A DNA stretch of 64,000 bases, taken from assembly GCA_023078555.1 (NCBI GenBank), contig CM041204.1, forward strand, positions 1,274,923-1,338,922. Direction: 5' to 3'. How positions within the stretch are numbered: the first letter of the stretch is position 1; every line of letters starts with the position of its first letter. Shown one piece after another: positions 52,786 through 64,000 of this stretch. Made by a program: the position numbers and the translations under genes. The notes beneath the pieces are model-generated. The model did not search any database and was not told the origin of the DNA. It saw only the letters and a list, made by a program, of their open reading frames with translations. The DNA comes from Ulva prolifera (Eukaryota > Chlorophyta > Ulvophyceae > Ulvales > Ulvaceae).

Positions 52786-54418
52786 CAAAGGTTGGTTTCC
52801 CAAAGTTGCTAGCAACATGGCCATATGGCCTGATTCAGCGTCTATAGACATGCCTAAACTCTTTCGAATGCTATAAAATCGTTCCGGGGGCGATAGGTGC
52901 CCAGGGCGTGCTGCTGTGCGTGCCTCTGTGTCTCTCCTCGCCATCGCAGCGCTTCCCAAAGTCACTCACTCGGTCCACTCTGACCGCGAGCGATTGTCAT
53001 TCTGGAGTCAATGGTCCTTTATATGGTGTGTATTGGTGTCCGCCCGCTTCAATCTCTGTGATTTATGGCTTATTGACGTGTTCGCGCCATACCACTGCGG
53101 GCTACCTACATGGGTATATACACCGCCAGAGCGTGCAGACTGCTACCAGAGCGCCCGAGACACGACCTACTTGCTTATAGTGTCGTTATGTCTCTGTTAC
53201 GATGATGTGTGACTGCAGGCTTGACTCCAGGCCCGGGCCAAGTACCGACTGTACGTGAGCTTCCCGCGGACAATTTTTACGAATCATAGCCGCGCACTCA
53301 TAGTTGGAGCTGCCATGATTCTTATAATTGAATTGTTTGCGTCACAAGGCTCCTCCTCGCCCTGTGACTTGGTACCGGCGTTTACCTGAGGTTTCGTCTG
53401 GTTGACGTGCCATGGGACACTGTCGGCACGTTTGGCTGCATGGTCCCTCTGAGGTAAGGGGATCGATGCTGTTAAAGATACGTGTGCAACTATGCGCCAT
53501 TTGGGGCTTTGTTTGTTAGCGATCGGCATGGACTATGATGCTTTCCTTGCTGAAAGTGCTCTTCACTGGTGGGCTTCTACGCATGCTCTGGATTCCACTC
53601 CGCGCCCGGCCATCACCAGGCCGTTGTGGCGTCAATATATTCTTCTATTGCTGCATTTTGCGCGTTGGGAAGGCTGTGTGTCGGCCATCGCTTGCTCTTA
53701 GCCGTGCTGCTGTCCATTCTGCGGTTGACCGTCGTCGCCGGGCCTCTCTTCGTGGACGCATTGCCCGCACGTAGATGAATCATGTGGAACGTAATGGCAA
53801 TTCCGACTGGTTCTAGCGCGATTTGGATTGTCTCAAGCAGTGTTGCCGGCTGGCTCACCCTGCACTGGCACATGCACCGAGTCTGCCTTCCTCCCTGATT
53901 GAAGGGTGAGTGGGCAGGGGTGGGCCACCTCCGCAAGCGTGAGCGGATCAGGTGTGTAACATCGCACAGGCCATTCTCGCACTGGATGATCAGCTAGCTA
54001 TATTCACGGTTCTGCATGTAGTGGTGATGATATGAATTACAAAGACTGTAGTGGTGATTGCACAACCACATGGAGCACTACACAGTGCTCGTGCCGACCC
54101 ACCTAGCTACGTCTGTGCATGTAGCAACCTACATCTGGCCTCTGACCTCTCCTCCTGAACTGTATCTTGATGACATGCGGAGTTGTGAAAAAAATATGTT
54201 CAGTCTTGTCTGGAACTGGCAAGTCCATATCAAATCTGCATGCACGAGATTCAGTGAAGTGCCAGTAATGCCGTTCACAGTCAGAGCAGTTGTTCACCTG
54301 TGTTGGCAGCATGCCCCATACCGGGACACGCTGTGTACATGCAACATAATCAAAACCTGAAGTTGTTGTATCTGTTGTGGGGCCAAATCATGTGGAAGCA
54401 GTGACAGCATACCAACCA
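52786..54418. other. No supported gene
   Basis: Short ORFs on both strands without family pattern. Near 54010-54090 the words TGTAGTGGTGAT (twice) and GAGCACTACACAGTGCTC occur; the latter resembles CACTA-type ends, but no matching partner was found. Confidence 0.4.
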
Positions 54419-57105
54419 TCAGTTGTGCGATTTCTTGCATCGTTTCTTGGTACCTTTCTTGGCCTTTGATTGCTGCTTCCTTTTTGTTGCAGGCACTGCT
54501 GCATCAATCGTCGCGGTAGCCAGACTCGGTTCTGGGGGGTCATTCTCCTGCACAGAGCTGCCCTGTAACCTAGTCACTAACTTTAAGCAGGGTGACACCG
54601 TCTACAGACCTATTCATTGGCAGCATACGGTGTGCAGCAAGTGTGGCAAACCTGATCGTTGGCGACGCTTTCAACATTGGATGGACATGCCTCTGCCTGA
54701 AGAGTAGTTGTCACGGTGTCGTCATGACCACCTGCACTGGCCGCGGTAGCAGAGGATCCTTGCAGTGTCTGGCATGCGGTTGCGGTCCTGCCAGCACCTC
54801 TGCGTCGGGTGCGCTCCGCTCTGGCACTTGTGCCTGCAGGAGCAGCCTGCCGTTGACAGTCTCCATCCAGAGCATTTGAGTCAAGGTCTTCGTCTGATGG
54901 GGCGACATCTTCGTCATCATCTGCTTCGTCCCGCACCACCGGGCCTGGCTTCAGTGGTGTTGTGTGGCCCATCATGCTGCAGAAATGCTGCAAGTTGAGC
55001 GGTGGCTGCATCCCATGCGTGGCGAACAGCTCCTCCTGCAACAATTTCCCTTGGTGGTTGGACAGCATGGCAATGCCATATGCAGTCAATGTGGGACAGC
55101 GATACACTGTTCATGGACACGCAATCAGTTCGGGATCTTACCACGAATGGTAGGATACTGGACAACATCAGGACTCCTGCAACATTGAGGTAGCCGCATC
55201 GAGGGCCCACGATCTCCGCATCAATGGTCGTCTTCGGCACTTGGTCAGCCAGCTGCAGACTGGCATCCTCCGTTGCTTCCTCATCAGCCTCGGAGCAAGG
55301 ATCCTCCACTGCGTCCTCTTCTGCTGCTTTGCTCTTGTCGCTTGGAGCTTCACAGGATTCAGGCAGTGGCACTCTCCACACCATGAGGTTGTGCAAATCT
55401 CTGTAAGCCAGAAAACCTGCAGCAGCGGTGTCACCCAGTGCGGCAAACAACTTATCGAGGCAACATGTATCGTAGTTGGAAAGAAGCTGCTTGTCGTCTT
55501 GATCCTTCTGAGGCTGCAGTACCCGAATATCATGCCAGAAAGACATCGGAGACTCGCGTGAGTTGTCCCCGGGTACACCCCATGTAGGGCACCAGGACTC
55601 GAGATCTTCGAATACCTGGGACACCTCTGCAGCAGGCTTCTGGACATCCTCCACCAATCGATGGTTCGCTCGGTATGTCTCCAGGGAATCATCAATCAGT
55701 AGAGTTTTGGCCCACTCGATTGACACAGCTCGTAGCGCCTGCGGCAAGCAACTTTAAGCCGACATACTCCCATTGGATGACAGCTTCAACACAGTGTCAG
55801 GGCGACGTCAGTGGGGTGTCAGCGGGATAGCTGTCCCCATCGAAGACACATAGGTAGGGCGCACCAGGTCTGTCGACTCGGACATGATCAATCCATGCAG
55901 AGCCTTCCGCATTTCAATTCGAACCTGCAACGCTGGCTCTGACTCTCCGACCTCTTTGACTTTGTCGAATGAGGCCTGGAGACCGGTCATGATGGCATCT
56001 TGTGCGTCTGCGTCCATCTCCCAGGGCTCCGTCGAGAGCATGTCTTTAAGCAGGCCAGCCTCCTTTTGGAGGCGGGCCCACGACAACAACAGTAGATCTC
56101 CTGCTGATCTCACCTTGCGGCCATTGTTGGTATCATGGGACTTCGAAACGTGTCTGAAGGCTGCCTTTGCCTGTTCGGCTGCCTTTGGCGTGTTCGACAA
56201 CTCGCAGACGCGCTTAATGTAGCTGTACACCAAGCGAATCACATCACTCTTTCCTTTCTTCACCATAAAAGCATTCCGTAGCTGCTTGAGGCCCTCGAGG
56301 TCCTGCAAACGCCACCGTAACTGATCAATCAGATATGTCCGCCAAGCAGGTTGTACGTATGAACACAGAGATCAATACACACGTCATCTCCGACGATAAG
56401 GCGCCACGCATCTACATTTATGTCGCGAAGCAAAGCTCGAATGCGGGTCGATATCACGGCGCCGAGGGCGAGTGACGGGCCATGCTTCATGAACGCCACT
56501 CCCATGTTGGTCGCGACGTAAATAAATGCCTCTGGTGTCATACGGGGCATCAATAATCCCAGTTCATGGTGCATCCGTTTCTCTGCCTGCATGGTGGACA
56601 CTTTGATCGGAGTGTTTCCGAAATGTTACCGATTGACTTGAAATAGAAGCCACAGTCTGGGAGTTCCATTACGAAGCCGATGGCGGCTGTAGTTCGGACA
56701 CACCGGTGTGTTGACTCTCATCACTTTGGAGCCCTTACCCTTCTTGGAGCTGGTGCCGGTTGGAGGCGCCGTACCGGATCGTGCAGGCTCCAGGCGTATG
56801 ATGCCGGTTGAACCTGACGAGACGCCAATCCAGGACTCTTTTGCCTCATAGGGAACCACATAGAGATCTTCGAAGATGCGCTGGGCCTTGTCGTCACTGA
56901 GCGCCGGAATGCCTGCGACGCTGTGGAATCTGCGGCTGGTAGCTTTATTCACCTTACGCTCGAAGTCTTCTAGTCGATCGTCAAAATACTGTTTACAGGT
57001 CTCGCTGGCCTTCTTTCGCAACGTGACCTGGATTTCTGTGTCGTCAATCACTACAGCTAGAGCGGTCAGGTTGCGCACAGGGATAGGTGCTTTCTGGTCT
57101 GTCAT
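54419..57105 (-). CDS. Second gene of the putative DNA transposon, unknown function
   Basis: Segments 5' to 3': 57105-~56650 (ATG, MTDQKAPIPVRNLTALAVVI, Lys-rich linker SSKKGKGSK); ~56591-56340 (HHELGLLMPRMTPEAFIYVA), joined by CAA|GTCAAT..ATGCAG in phase 0; ~56300-55830 (LRNAFMVKKGKSDVIRLVYS, ALHGLIMSES); ~55745-55170 (LVEDVQKPAAEVSQVFEDLE, acidic EEDAVEDPCSEADEEATED); ~55105-54720 (YGIAMLSNHQGKLLQEELFA, acidic RDEADDDEDVAPSDEDLDSN); and a last exon 54547-54419 ending in the basic tail KRKQQSKAKKGTKKRCKKSH plus stop. Acidic stretches with a Lys-rich end suggest a nuclear protein. No family recognised. Same strand as, and ~1.4 kb downstream of, the transposase gene, so it could play the accessory role TnpA plays in plant CACTA elements; this is inference. 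Confidence 0.5.
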
Positions 57106-57783
57106 CGCTACTGGTGCAGTATACGGAACGGCAACTAACCTCTTACGGCTTCGGTCCGCCGGTCTATACTGGCAGAAGCGCTACACACTGCCATCGAGAG
57201 TATAGCTTTTCGAATTCCTAAAATTCGCTGTCTCGTGGCGCGAACAGCCCATGTAGACACTAACGGCGGTATCCTCGCTGTGTGCACACCTGGATCCCGC
57301 CCGGAAATCTATTTCCCATACGAAGTATGCAGACTTCCGTCAGAAGTATGGGAATCATTTCAGCCTCAAGTCAGACTTCTATTCGCTACCGGGTCTTGAA
57401 ACAGCCATCATCTGATTGACATGTGCCTCGGCGAGAGCTACCCACACGATTCGTTTATTAATGCACACCATATAGATTTGACGTCTTTGTTTGAGACGGT
57501 GATGAGCTTTCCAACACAGGCGAGTACGTCGTATGCACTGAGTCCCGCCCAACGTGATGAAGTAGCTAAGAGAGCCAGCTACTCTTCTTACCGCTTCTCC
57601 AGACAGCGGGTATGTGGCTGTAATGGTTTCCTTTCAGATCTGCAGCTTTCAGATCTGGTTTCCTTTCAGCCCTGCGGAAAGATGAGGAAGCACATGATGG
57701 TGTCTGCTTATTGTGTTGTGGTACTGCAGAGTATCACTCAAGAATATGGATCCTCCGCAAGTGCACCGGTAATGTCGCCGTGT
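57106..57783. other. Spacer between the two transposon genes
   Basis: No supported exon. CCATACGAAGTATGCAGACT and AGAAGTATGGGAATC near 57316-57355 form a weak inverted repeat. Confidence 0.4.
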
Positions 57784-57863
57784 TCCAAAAGGCATTTACA
57801 AAAGAGTGAACGGGAGAAAACAAATACTGAAACCGAACCTCGTCCGAATTAGGCTCCAAAAGG
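57784..57863 (-). mobile_element. LINE-A tail inserted in the transposon spacer, with target-site duplication
   Basis: A ~60-bp LINE-A 3' end on the minus strand, flanked by TCCAAAAGG at 57784-57792 and 57855-57863 (9 bp). It is the only LINE-A copy seen in the right half of the window and post-dates the DNA transposon. Confidence 0.75.
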
Positions 57864-58512
57864 TAGTTGAAAGCTTTGAAAGCCTAGGCTACAAGTCTTG
57901 GCAGGTGCTCGCATGCACCCGTAAAGGATGTAAGCTCAATATCTTCAGTCATGTATTTTGTGTCTACTGGGCGGCCAGTCTACTTGGTTGCCAAACATGT
58001 AAGCCACAGGTGCACTGTTCACTATTGCTTGTGCAAATCCGAACCATTTGAAGTCCAACGGAAAGTGCAAAATGGCTTTGCTGCCATTGGATGTGTTATC
58101 GATATAGAGTCTTTTATTACCCGGACCGCTACATTTCTTTTGGATGACCAGCTGGGCCTGTTGGAGCTGGCTCTGTCACTCCAGTGCCCGAAAATAATGC
58201 AGCTGTCCGGATTCAATCAATCACTGCTCTTATTTAATGGCATTTTTCGTGCTGCCCGGGACACGATGGCAAAGTGCAAAGTGGTACTAGCTTAGTCACC
58301 CGCTGTGCAGGCCTACTTGTGTGATGCGGAAGTGTGCCATCCTATACTGTCATTCTGATCTATAATCAAGGCAATTTTATTGGTGCCCTAGATTATGCAT
58401 CGTGCCATGCTTTCCATGCAAAACTTTCACGAACAGCTACATAGGGCCAAATTGGTGTGACATCGAAGTTACCAAGCTACCTACAATCTTTGTAGTGGAT
58501 GGACCGGTGCCC
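57864..58512. other. Spacer, downstream of the transposase gene
   Basis: No supported gene. Probably 3' untranslated or promoter sequence of the flanking transposon genes. Confidence 0.4.
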
Positions 58513-61500
58513 TCACGTTGGTGATCGACTGTCATCTGTACCGTCTTCTGCCTGGGACACCCCCGCATCAAACATCATGTCAAGCCTACCATGGAAACCC
58601 ATTTTGCTGAGGGTGATGAACATGTCTCCATCGGGATCAGGAACATACACACAAGGACAGTGCAATTGATGCAGATGCACAGCGTAAGGATACCCCAGCC
58701 TCCGACGAGAGGCACTCCGAAGCAACACCCTGGGAACGCTACATGCTCCCAATCTCGGATCGTCGTTGAAACATGTCTCTAGCCCCACACCACGACCAAT
58801 GCCCAGGTGGTCCCATAAAGTTCCCACTGCAAGTCTAGCCTCATCGTCAGGCCACCCCATACCCTCACGCCTAACCACCACCAGCTGCTTTATCTTCATC
58901 ACACAAGGATTTTGAGTCCGTCCTGATCTGAAAGGAACATACACATACTGATCAGTATGTGTCTGTCCATGCGCGACCGTCCCCGCAGCAGTGCGGACTA
59001 CAAACGAGCCATAGTGGATGGTGGCAGCATGAGAATGAAAAACCTCTGGCGCCTTTGTTATACCCTCGTGTACAAACGTGCCAGTAGCGGCGTGCCTTTC
59101 GCCTCTAATATGCTTTCCAGTCAGTCTGCCCGCAAGTTCCAGTCCTCCCTGGACGCGATGGCTTCGAACCGACTTTGCTGCCATGGCGTCCAAAACTCTG
59201 ATCAGCCTGCTGACCTGAACACCACGGCCACAGTCGGAATTCACCGCCATAGGGTAATCTTCGGTGACTGATAACATGCACTATGTATGCAAACATTGCA
59301 CTAGCAGGAGCATGCGTGCACGTACTTCATCGCCATCGTCTCCCGTGTGGGCAGGTAAGAGCTGATGCAACATAGATCCATAAGCATCGCCTGTGTCAGA
59401 CGGTCTTGATCTTGGCGGTGGACGAATTCTCAACAGGGGTGCATCGATACCGGGCTGCTCGTGCTGGTTGACACGCAGCCCCATCTCTGCGAGGCAGACG
59501 GCAGCTGATGCCCTTGCCGCCTGCTTCGTGGAATGCCCTGTGATCCGGCTTTTTGTCCGGCGCACAAGTCTCTCTCCCCAATCTTCTCTGAGGAATGCAC
59601 CAGGCAATGTGGCCATGACATGGTGCGGTATGTGTGCAAAACATCGGTGAACCAGACAAGTCAGTGTTTTGCACTGCAGGTGCTTCTCTGCATACTCACC
59701 AAACTGAAAGATCTCACGCTGGGCTTCCAACACTTGTTCATGTGTGTGTTGGCCTGGTCGATAGTGCAAAAAATACAGAGTGAATGTGCGCAAGTGACTC
59801 CACATCTTCAGAATGCCTGGGTGCACCTCGTTCCTAGCAACGTAGAATGACACGGCCCCGGTGACTTCAACGAATGTATTCACTTCTTCAAAAAGCCACT
59901 TTGATATGGGAACACCCCTGCATTGCGAGAGTATCACTTGGCAGACTAAAGGTCGGTGAACTGCAGCGCTACACGACTCGACGTACAGGGTTCACTCAAT
60001 GCGGCCCGAATTGATAGATGGGTAGGTATCTGGCAGATTTGGATGCCTACCTACGCAGCTTCGGCGGACGCCGATTGAATGCACTCGGGTATTGGATCTT
60101 GTCAGAGAAAATATCCAGTCGGTCTTGGACATCGGGTGACAGGGAAAACTTCTGGCCGTCTACAATGTATCCATTGGAAGAATGACAGATCAAATCCAAG
60201 AAACCACGCACGAGACTGTACAAGATGGAATGAGATAGCGGCTCAACAAACGTATTTTGAAAACTGCAAAACAATGCCTAGTCATTGCATATATGTCATT
60301 CACCCCCTAGCTCCCGCACACGCCAACCACAGCAAGGGTCAAGGCGCACTCGTAGGATAACAGGCCACTGGCCTGGAACGGGTTGATGCCCCGACAACCT
60401 ATCTCCAAGTGTCCATCATTAGCTCGTTTATATCGTGAGGCCCACGCAATCTCGCACTCTGTAACCATGGCAACAGGCTGGTATACGTCCATGACATCAT
60501 CAAATTACCATCCCAGTATCATATCAGCTCGTAAACATGGTATCACGTCCGCAGGTGGGCATGGATGCGGCGAGACTCACCTCGGGTCAGTCGTCGCTGC
60601 TCTTTGGTGTTTGGATCACTGGAAAGAGCACCTCCATCACGTGCTGCAGCTGGCAGTTTCACCGCCATCTGCGTACCAGCAGTGATCTCCTCAGCCCGCA
60701 CACTTCTCGCGCGGTGCTTCTTGTCGGTGATCAGAATACGTGCCAGGGCAGCCTGGTCTGGTTGCCCATTCTTACCCAACTGGATGGAGATCTCATCCCA
60801 ATCCTGCACAAGTCCCACAGTGGTTGTAGTCAATTCGGCAGCTGCTCACAGTGCTACTATGCCGTGCATATCCAAGGGCGTGTGATGAGCTGTGTGAATC
60901 GCAACATGGATGGAACAGTGCTGTGAATTCGGACCTTCTCGTTCGCATTTAAGATGACAGCCTTGCATGGTCGTACGTAGCCTATGAAAGTTGTCCAGTT
61001 CAGCTCCACGTCGTCTGGAAGTTGTCTGGTCCCCCGAATGCCACACTTGTCACAACCGCTGCCACCAGTCGCACCGCACGTCAAGTTCCAGCTTCGCCTC
61101 GCTGGGGTGTCTGCAAAAGCGAATACGAAGACCGGGAACACAGTCCTTGTCTTCTTTCTGAAACTGTCCCACACTTTAATCGGATCACCCTTGACCTCAA
61201 TCTTCCCTGCAGCATTTCAAATTGTGGGGACATGGTGTACATCATGCATGCCAACACCAAAAGCGCAGCTGCATAGCTTCGCAGTCGAGCATACACGAAA
61301 CATATGCATAGCAGACAGCAGACACGATCATGCACAAGAGCAGAATGTGTTGTCACAATGAGAGTGATGAGCTTGTGAAACGGCGCACCATCTGCAGCAG
61401 CGCATCCAGTGGGCTCATGCTTCTTGAATTGGAGCAGTATGACAGACATGATCTCAGACAGATTAGTGGGCTCCTTGGACCCGCCGATAAATGCCAGTGC

Positions 61501-63366
61501 ATAGCACGACAGGTCAGTATTTACTAGAAATCCAGGCAAATCCATGCATTTCAGGCCAACCACAGTCGTCGTCGCCCTCCCGTGGGCGTGCAGCTGCACT
61601 CCATCAACAAAGAGTGCAAACAACAAGGTAAGCGTGTCTCCATCCCCTGTCATGATCTCATCACTTGGGTCTGCGTCCACTGAATCATCCTGGGCGTGTG
61701 CCCCTGATGACTGTGCCCGCATGGGGGACCCCCCCATTCCTGCGCCTGCATCTGCCAGAGCCTCTGCTTCAGGTTTTTGCATCGCAGATATGGCTCCACC
61801 GTGTTTGCCGTCTAGGTGATGATAGAAATCCGAGTCCAGAAATGCTCGTGTACGGGTCCCAGCAAACCTTGCGAATGTTTCAACTCCAAACAAATGATTG
61901 ATGACATCCTCCAACTTCAAGACGTAGGCACTGCACACCAAGCGGCACAGACTGCACAAGCTGATAGAGTCCCGATCACCTTGCGTCAGATTTACATGAG
62001 ACAGTACTATGCACACGTGAGTCGTCCGAGACAACACACCTTCGGGCAGCTTGCAACTGCCGGTTGCGCTTCAAATACCTGAAGTTCCCGCACCGTTTGC
62101 ATCTTTCGCCTTGCCTCTTCAAGCGGTCCCCCGGTGGAAGCTGGGGCCCATACAGAGATGGACATTGACCATTGTTGCACATATCCCAGGCATATGCATC
62201 TGGACTCTGAATGCAAAGTAGCCCATCGACAATGTGTTGGGACCTGCAGAGGAGGTCGTGGATGTGCCCGTGAGAGGCATGATACATGCAAAAGTTGCGC
62301 AGATTACAGCACTAGCACAGTAGTGGCGCACTTGGGCATATGATTGACGGCACCGCCCAGTAGTCCTCCGTAAGACAGCAGCCTGCAAATGTCGTCCATG
62401 CACCGGCCAGTCATCCCACCACGCAGCTTCAAAGACGCAAGACAGAAGCAAGCTTGGCGGATCGTCATGTCGCTGCCTGTAGTGACAAGTTCATCAGCAT
62501 TAGCTTGGTACCACCTCACTGTGTGCATACGCGGTGCCGGTTTGCCCTCTCCCTCTTGTTCAGCCTTCATCAAAGCCATGCGATCCCGGAGCTCTTCGCC
62601 CAGAACCTCCAAAGACATATCGGAAGATATCTGCAAGCTCGAGTCCAAGGCGGCCCGCAACACGCCACCAACATCATCACCACCTCGGAGGCGGCCATCA
62701 ACATCACTTAATGCCAGTAGGTCGGCAATGGTCTGCATGATAGCGAGAATGCAGTCGCTTGAAATGAAGTGCACAGACCGGATTTTACAGACCACTGCAG
62801 AATACAAAGGAGAGCCATCAGTAACACACCGCAGTGATGCTGCCCTCCTCCGACGCGGTCAATGATGAACTGCTGTACTGATCCACCTCATCTTCCTCAT
62901 CAACCTCCCAGACGTACGTTTTCACGTCAATGACATCAGCATCAGACTGTTCAGACAGAGTGACTGTGGGAGGAGGCAAGAGTGGCCCCTCTGCTTCGTC
63001 TTCATTGTGCACTGCAGCTGGCGGAGTTTCCAACCGAAAAACACATTGGTCCTGGGGACTCCTGTGGATGTCGACACCAAGTGCATCTGTTCCACCGGAC
63101 GGTGAGCGCTCTGCCACACCCGTGGTCTGTGTTGCAGCACCGACTGGGCTCGGCGGCACCCACTTGCATACCCTCGGTGTAATCACATTTGGCAGTGGAT
63201 ACGGGTTGCATCCGTTAGCAAGGCCCGCAACATTTTCGGCGTGGTAACCAGCCCTCAGATGCCGAGTGAGATTCTTCGTATACTTCAGCGGTATCCCGCA
63301 CGCCTCACAGAAAAACCAGCCGTGATCTAACTCTACGAACGCGTCTCGAGCGCGTTTTTCAGACAT
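58513..63366 (-). CDS. CACTA/Tnp2-like transposase (Transposase_21 type), about ten exons
   Basis: Segments 5' to 3': 63366-~62835, N-terminal C2H2-like finger (FFCEACGIPLKY..LTRHLRAGYH) and acidic linker; ~62790-62370 (IRQACFCLASLKLRGGMTGR); ~62285-62000, Cys-rich (MCNNGQCPSLYGPQLPP, ERCKRCGNFRYL); ~61940-61390 with FLDSDFYHHLDGKHGG and the core LFALFVDGVQLHAHGRATTT, GLKCMDLPGFLVNTDLSCYA, AFIGGSKEPTNLSEIM; 61206-~60936 with FADTPARRSWNLTCGATGGS then GCDKCGIRG; ~60830-60545; ~60490-60310 (HLEIGCRGINPFQASGLLSY); ~60275-60050 (EPLSHSILYSLVRGFLDLIC); 59937-~59290 (LVHRCFAHIPHHVMATLPGA, REDWGERLVRR); and 59277-58513. The order DG..LP..GSKEP, ADTPA..C..CG, GCRG.P, H..HIP..WGER fits Tnp2-type transposases. 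Exon ends are approximate. No frameshift is obvious, so it may be functional. Confidence 0.65.
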
Positions 63367-64000
63367 TCGGCCCAGCTATATTGGCGATGACAGTTCACGC
63401 GATGAGCCCATGCAGTGGGTTAAACTATGGAGCATACTCCGGGGTCCCTGACCAGACACACTGTAGCACGAGGACGACGTCGACGAAATTTAACGGGTTA
63501 AATATTAACGAGGCCATCATGTGCATACTATTATACGAGCAGCATTTCCCCTCAGAGAGATGGTTCGAGATGCACGCCCATCAAATCCATGCATCGAGAG
63601 TTGTCAAGACACTTGAAGTCATGCGGACACCAATCCAAGGCTACAGATTCAATTCGACATGAGCGTGCTGAACGAATCTGATCGCAGTCAATCGTAGCAG
63701 CAGATCGTCAAAACTGCAACTGCGTAAAAACACTCAGGTTGACTAACGTCTGCGGCTGATGAGTGAGTACGTGAATAGACGTGCAGACGGCAAGGCCGAG
63801 TTTACGCCAGGCATCCAGGTCAATCGTACAAACGCATTCCTAAGCATGCCAAGCAGCTGAAACGGATGTCAAAGATCCACGTCCACATGCTGCTCACGAT
63901 TAAACGTGGCTCACGACGCGAAATGTGCACCTTCTTTGTCCCTGCATGGTCTGATACTCGATAGCGCTCGCCGAGGAGCCCATGTAATACGCACTTGGGC
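63367..64000. other. Upstream of the transposase gene
   Basis: Possible promoter and left end of the transposon. No CACTA-type end (TAGTG on this strand) or inverted partner of the 54-kb region was found before the window ends, so the terminus may lie outside. Confidence 0.4.

Noticed and set aside
54010-54095. CACTAC/TGTAGTG words as the terminal repeat of the DNA transposon
   Set aside because: No matching inverted copy lies beyond the transposase start within the window; kept only as a possibility.

Overview
The window is nuclear DNA from a eukaryote, most likely a microbial alga or other protist. The reasons are: genes split by short spliceosomal introns (about 40-90 bp in compact genes, several hundred bp in the large one) with phase-matched GT..AG junctions; LINE and Ty1/copia retroelements; a large intron-bearing DNA transposase; and a 640-bp (GT)n microsatellite. 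No bacterial operons, rRNA or tRNA genes were seen. The lineage cannot be fixed from sequence alone; a prasinophyte green alga, a haptophyte or a similar protist would all fit.

Layout. 0.8-2.0 kb: two phase-linked exons of an unidentified coiled-coil gene (minus). 3-23.9 kb: a nest of broken non-LTR retrotransposons of at least two families, called LINE-A and LINE-B here, in both orientations. It includes a direct segmental duplication (6.4-9.7 kb against 15.4-18.1 kb). LINE-A copies are mostly short 3' tails, and five have recognisable 9-14 bp target-site duplications. Single-copy genes of unknown function sit among them at 10.7-12.2 kb, 24.0-24.5 kb and 26.0-27.0 kb (plus). 25.07-25.71 kb is the GT tract. 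27.0-28.1 kb is the remnant of a copia element: a reverse-transcriptase relic, a polypurine tract, one LTR and the start of gag.

28.8-31.1 kb (minus) is a protein-kinase-like gene whose catalytic-loop and DFG motifs are lost, so it looks like a pseudokinase. 32.6-40.9 kb (plus) is the main host gene, a multi-exon polytopic membrane protein. Its C-terminal half resembles the STRA6/RBP-receptor family, and it has a signal peptide and a Cys-rich extracellular N-terminal part. Most internal exon junctions from 34.3 kb onward are in phase.

42.6-47.5 kb holds the most unusual object. A 183-bp tandem array (13 near-identical units plus diverged edge units) reads through as a 1008-residue minus-strand ORF with a 61-residue repeat. 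It lies between long inverted repeats of about 330 bp. 47.8-49.4 kb carries an inverted pair of another repeat family. 49.7-52.75 kb (minus) is a copia pol frame (integrase, reverse transcriptase, RNase H) with all key motifs intact but no gag or protease. 54.4-63.4 kb (minus) is a two-gene block: a CACTA/Tnp2-like transposase in about ten exons, followed by a second gene with acidic and Lys-rich C-terminal parts. It is probably one large DNA transposon, though no terminal repeats were found.

In the first 25 kb and around 42-54 kb most sequence is repeat-derived. Clear host coding evidence is limited to the small exon pairs, the pseudokinase and the STRA6-like gene. Exon ends given as approximate were chosen from reading frame and splice consensus only.
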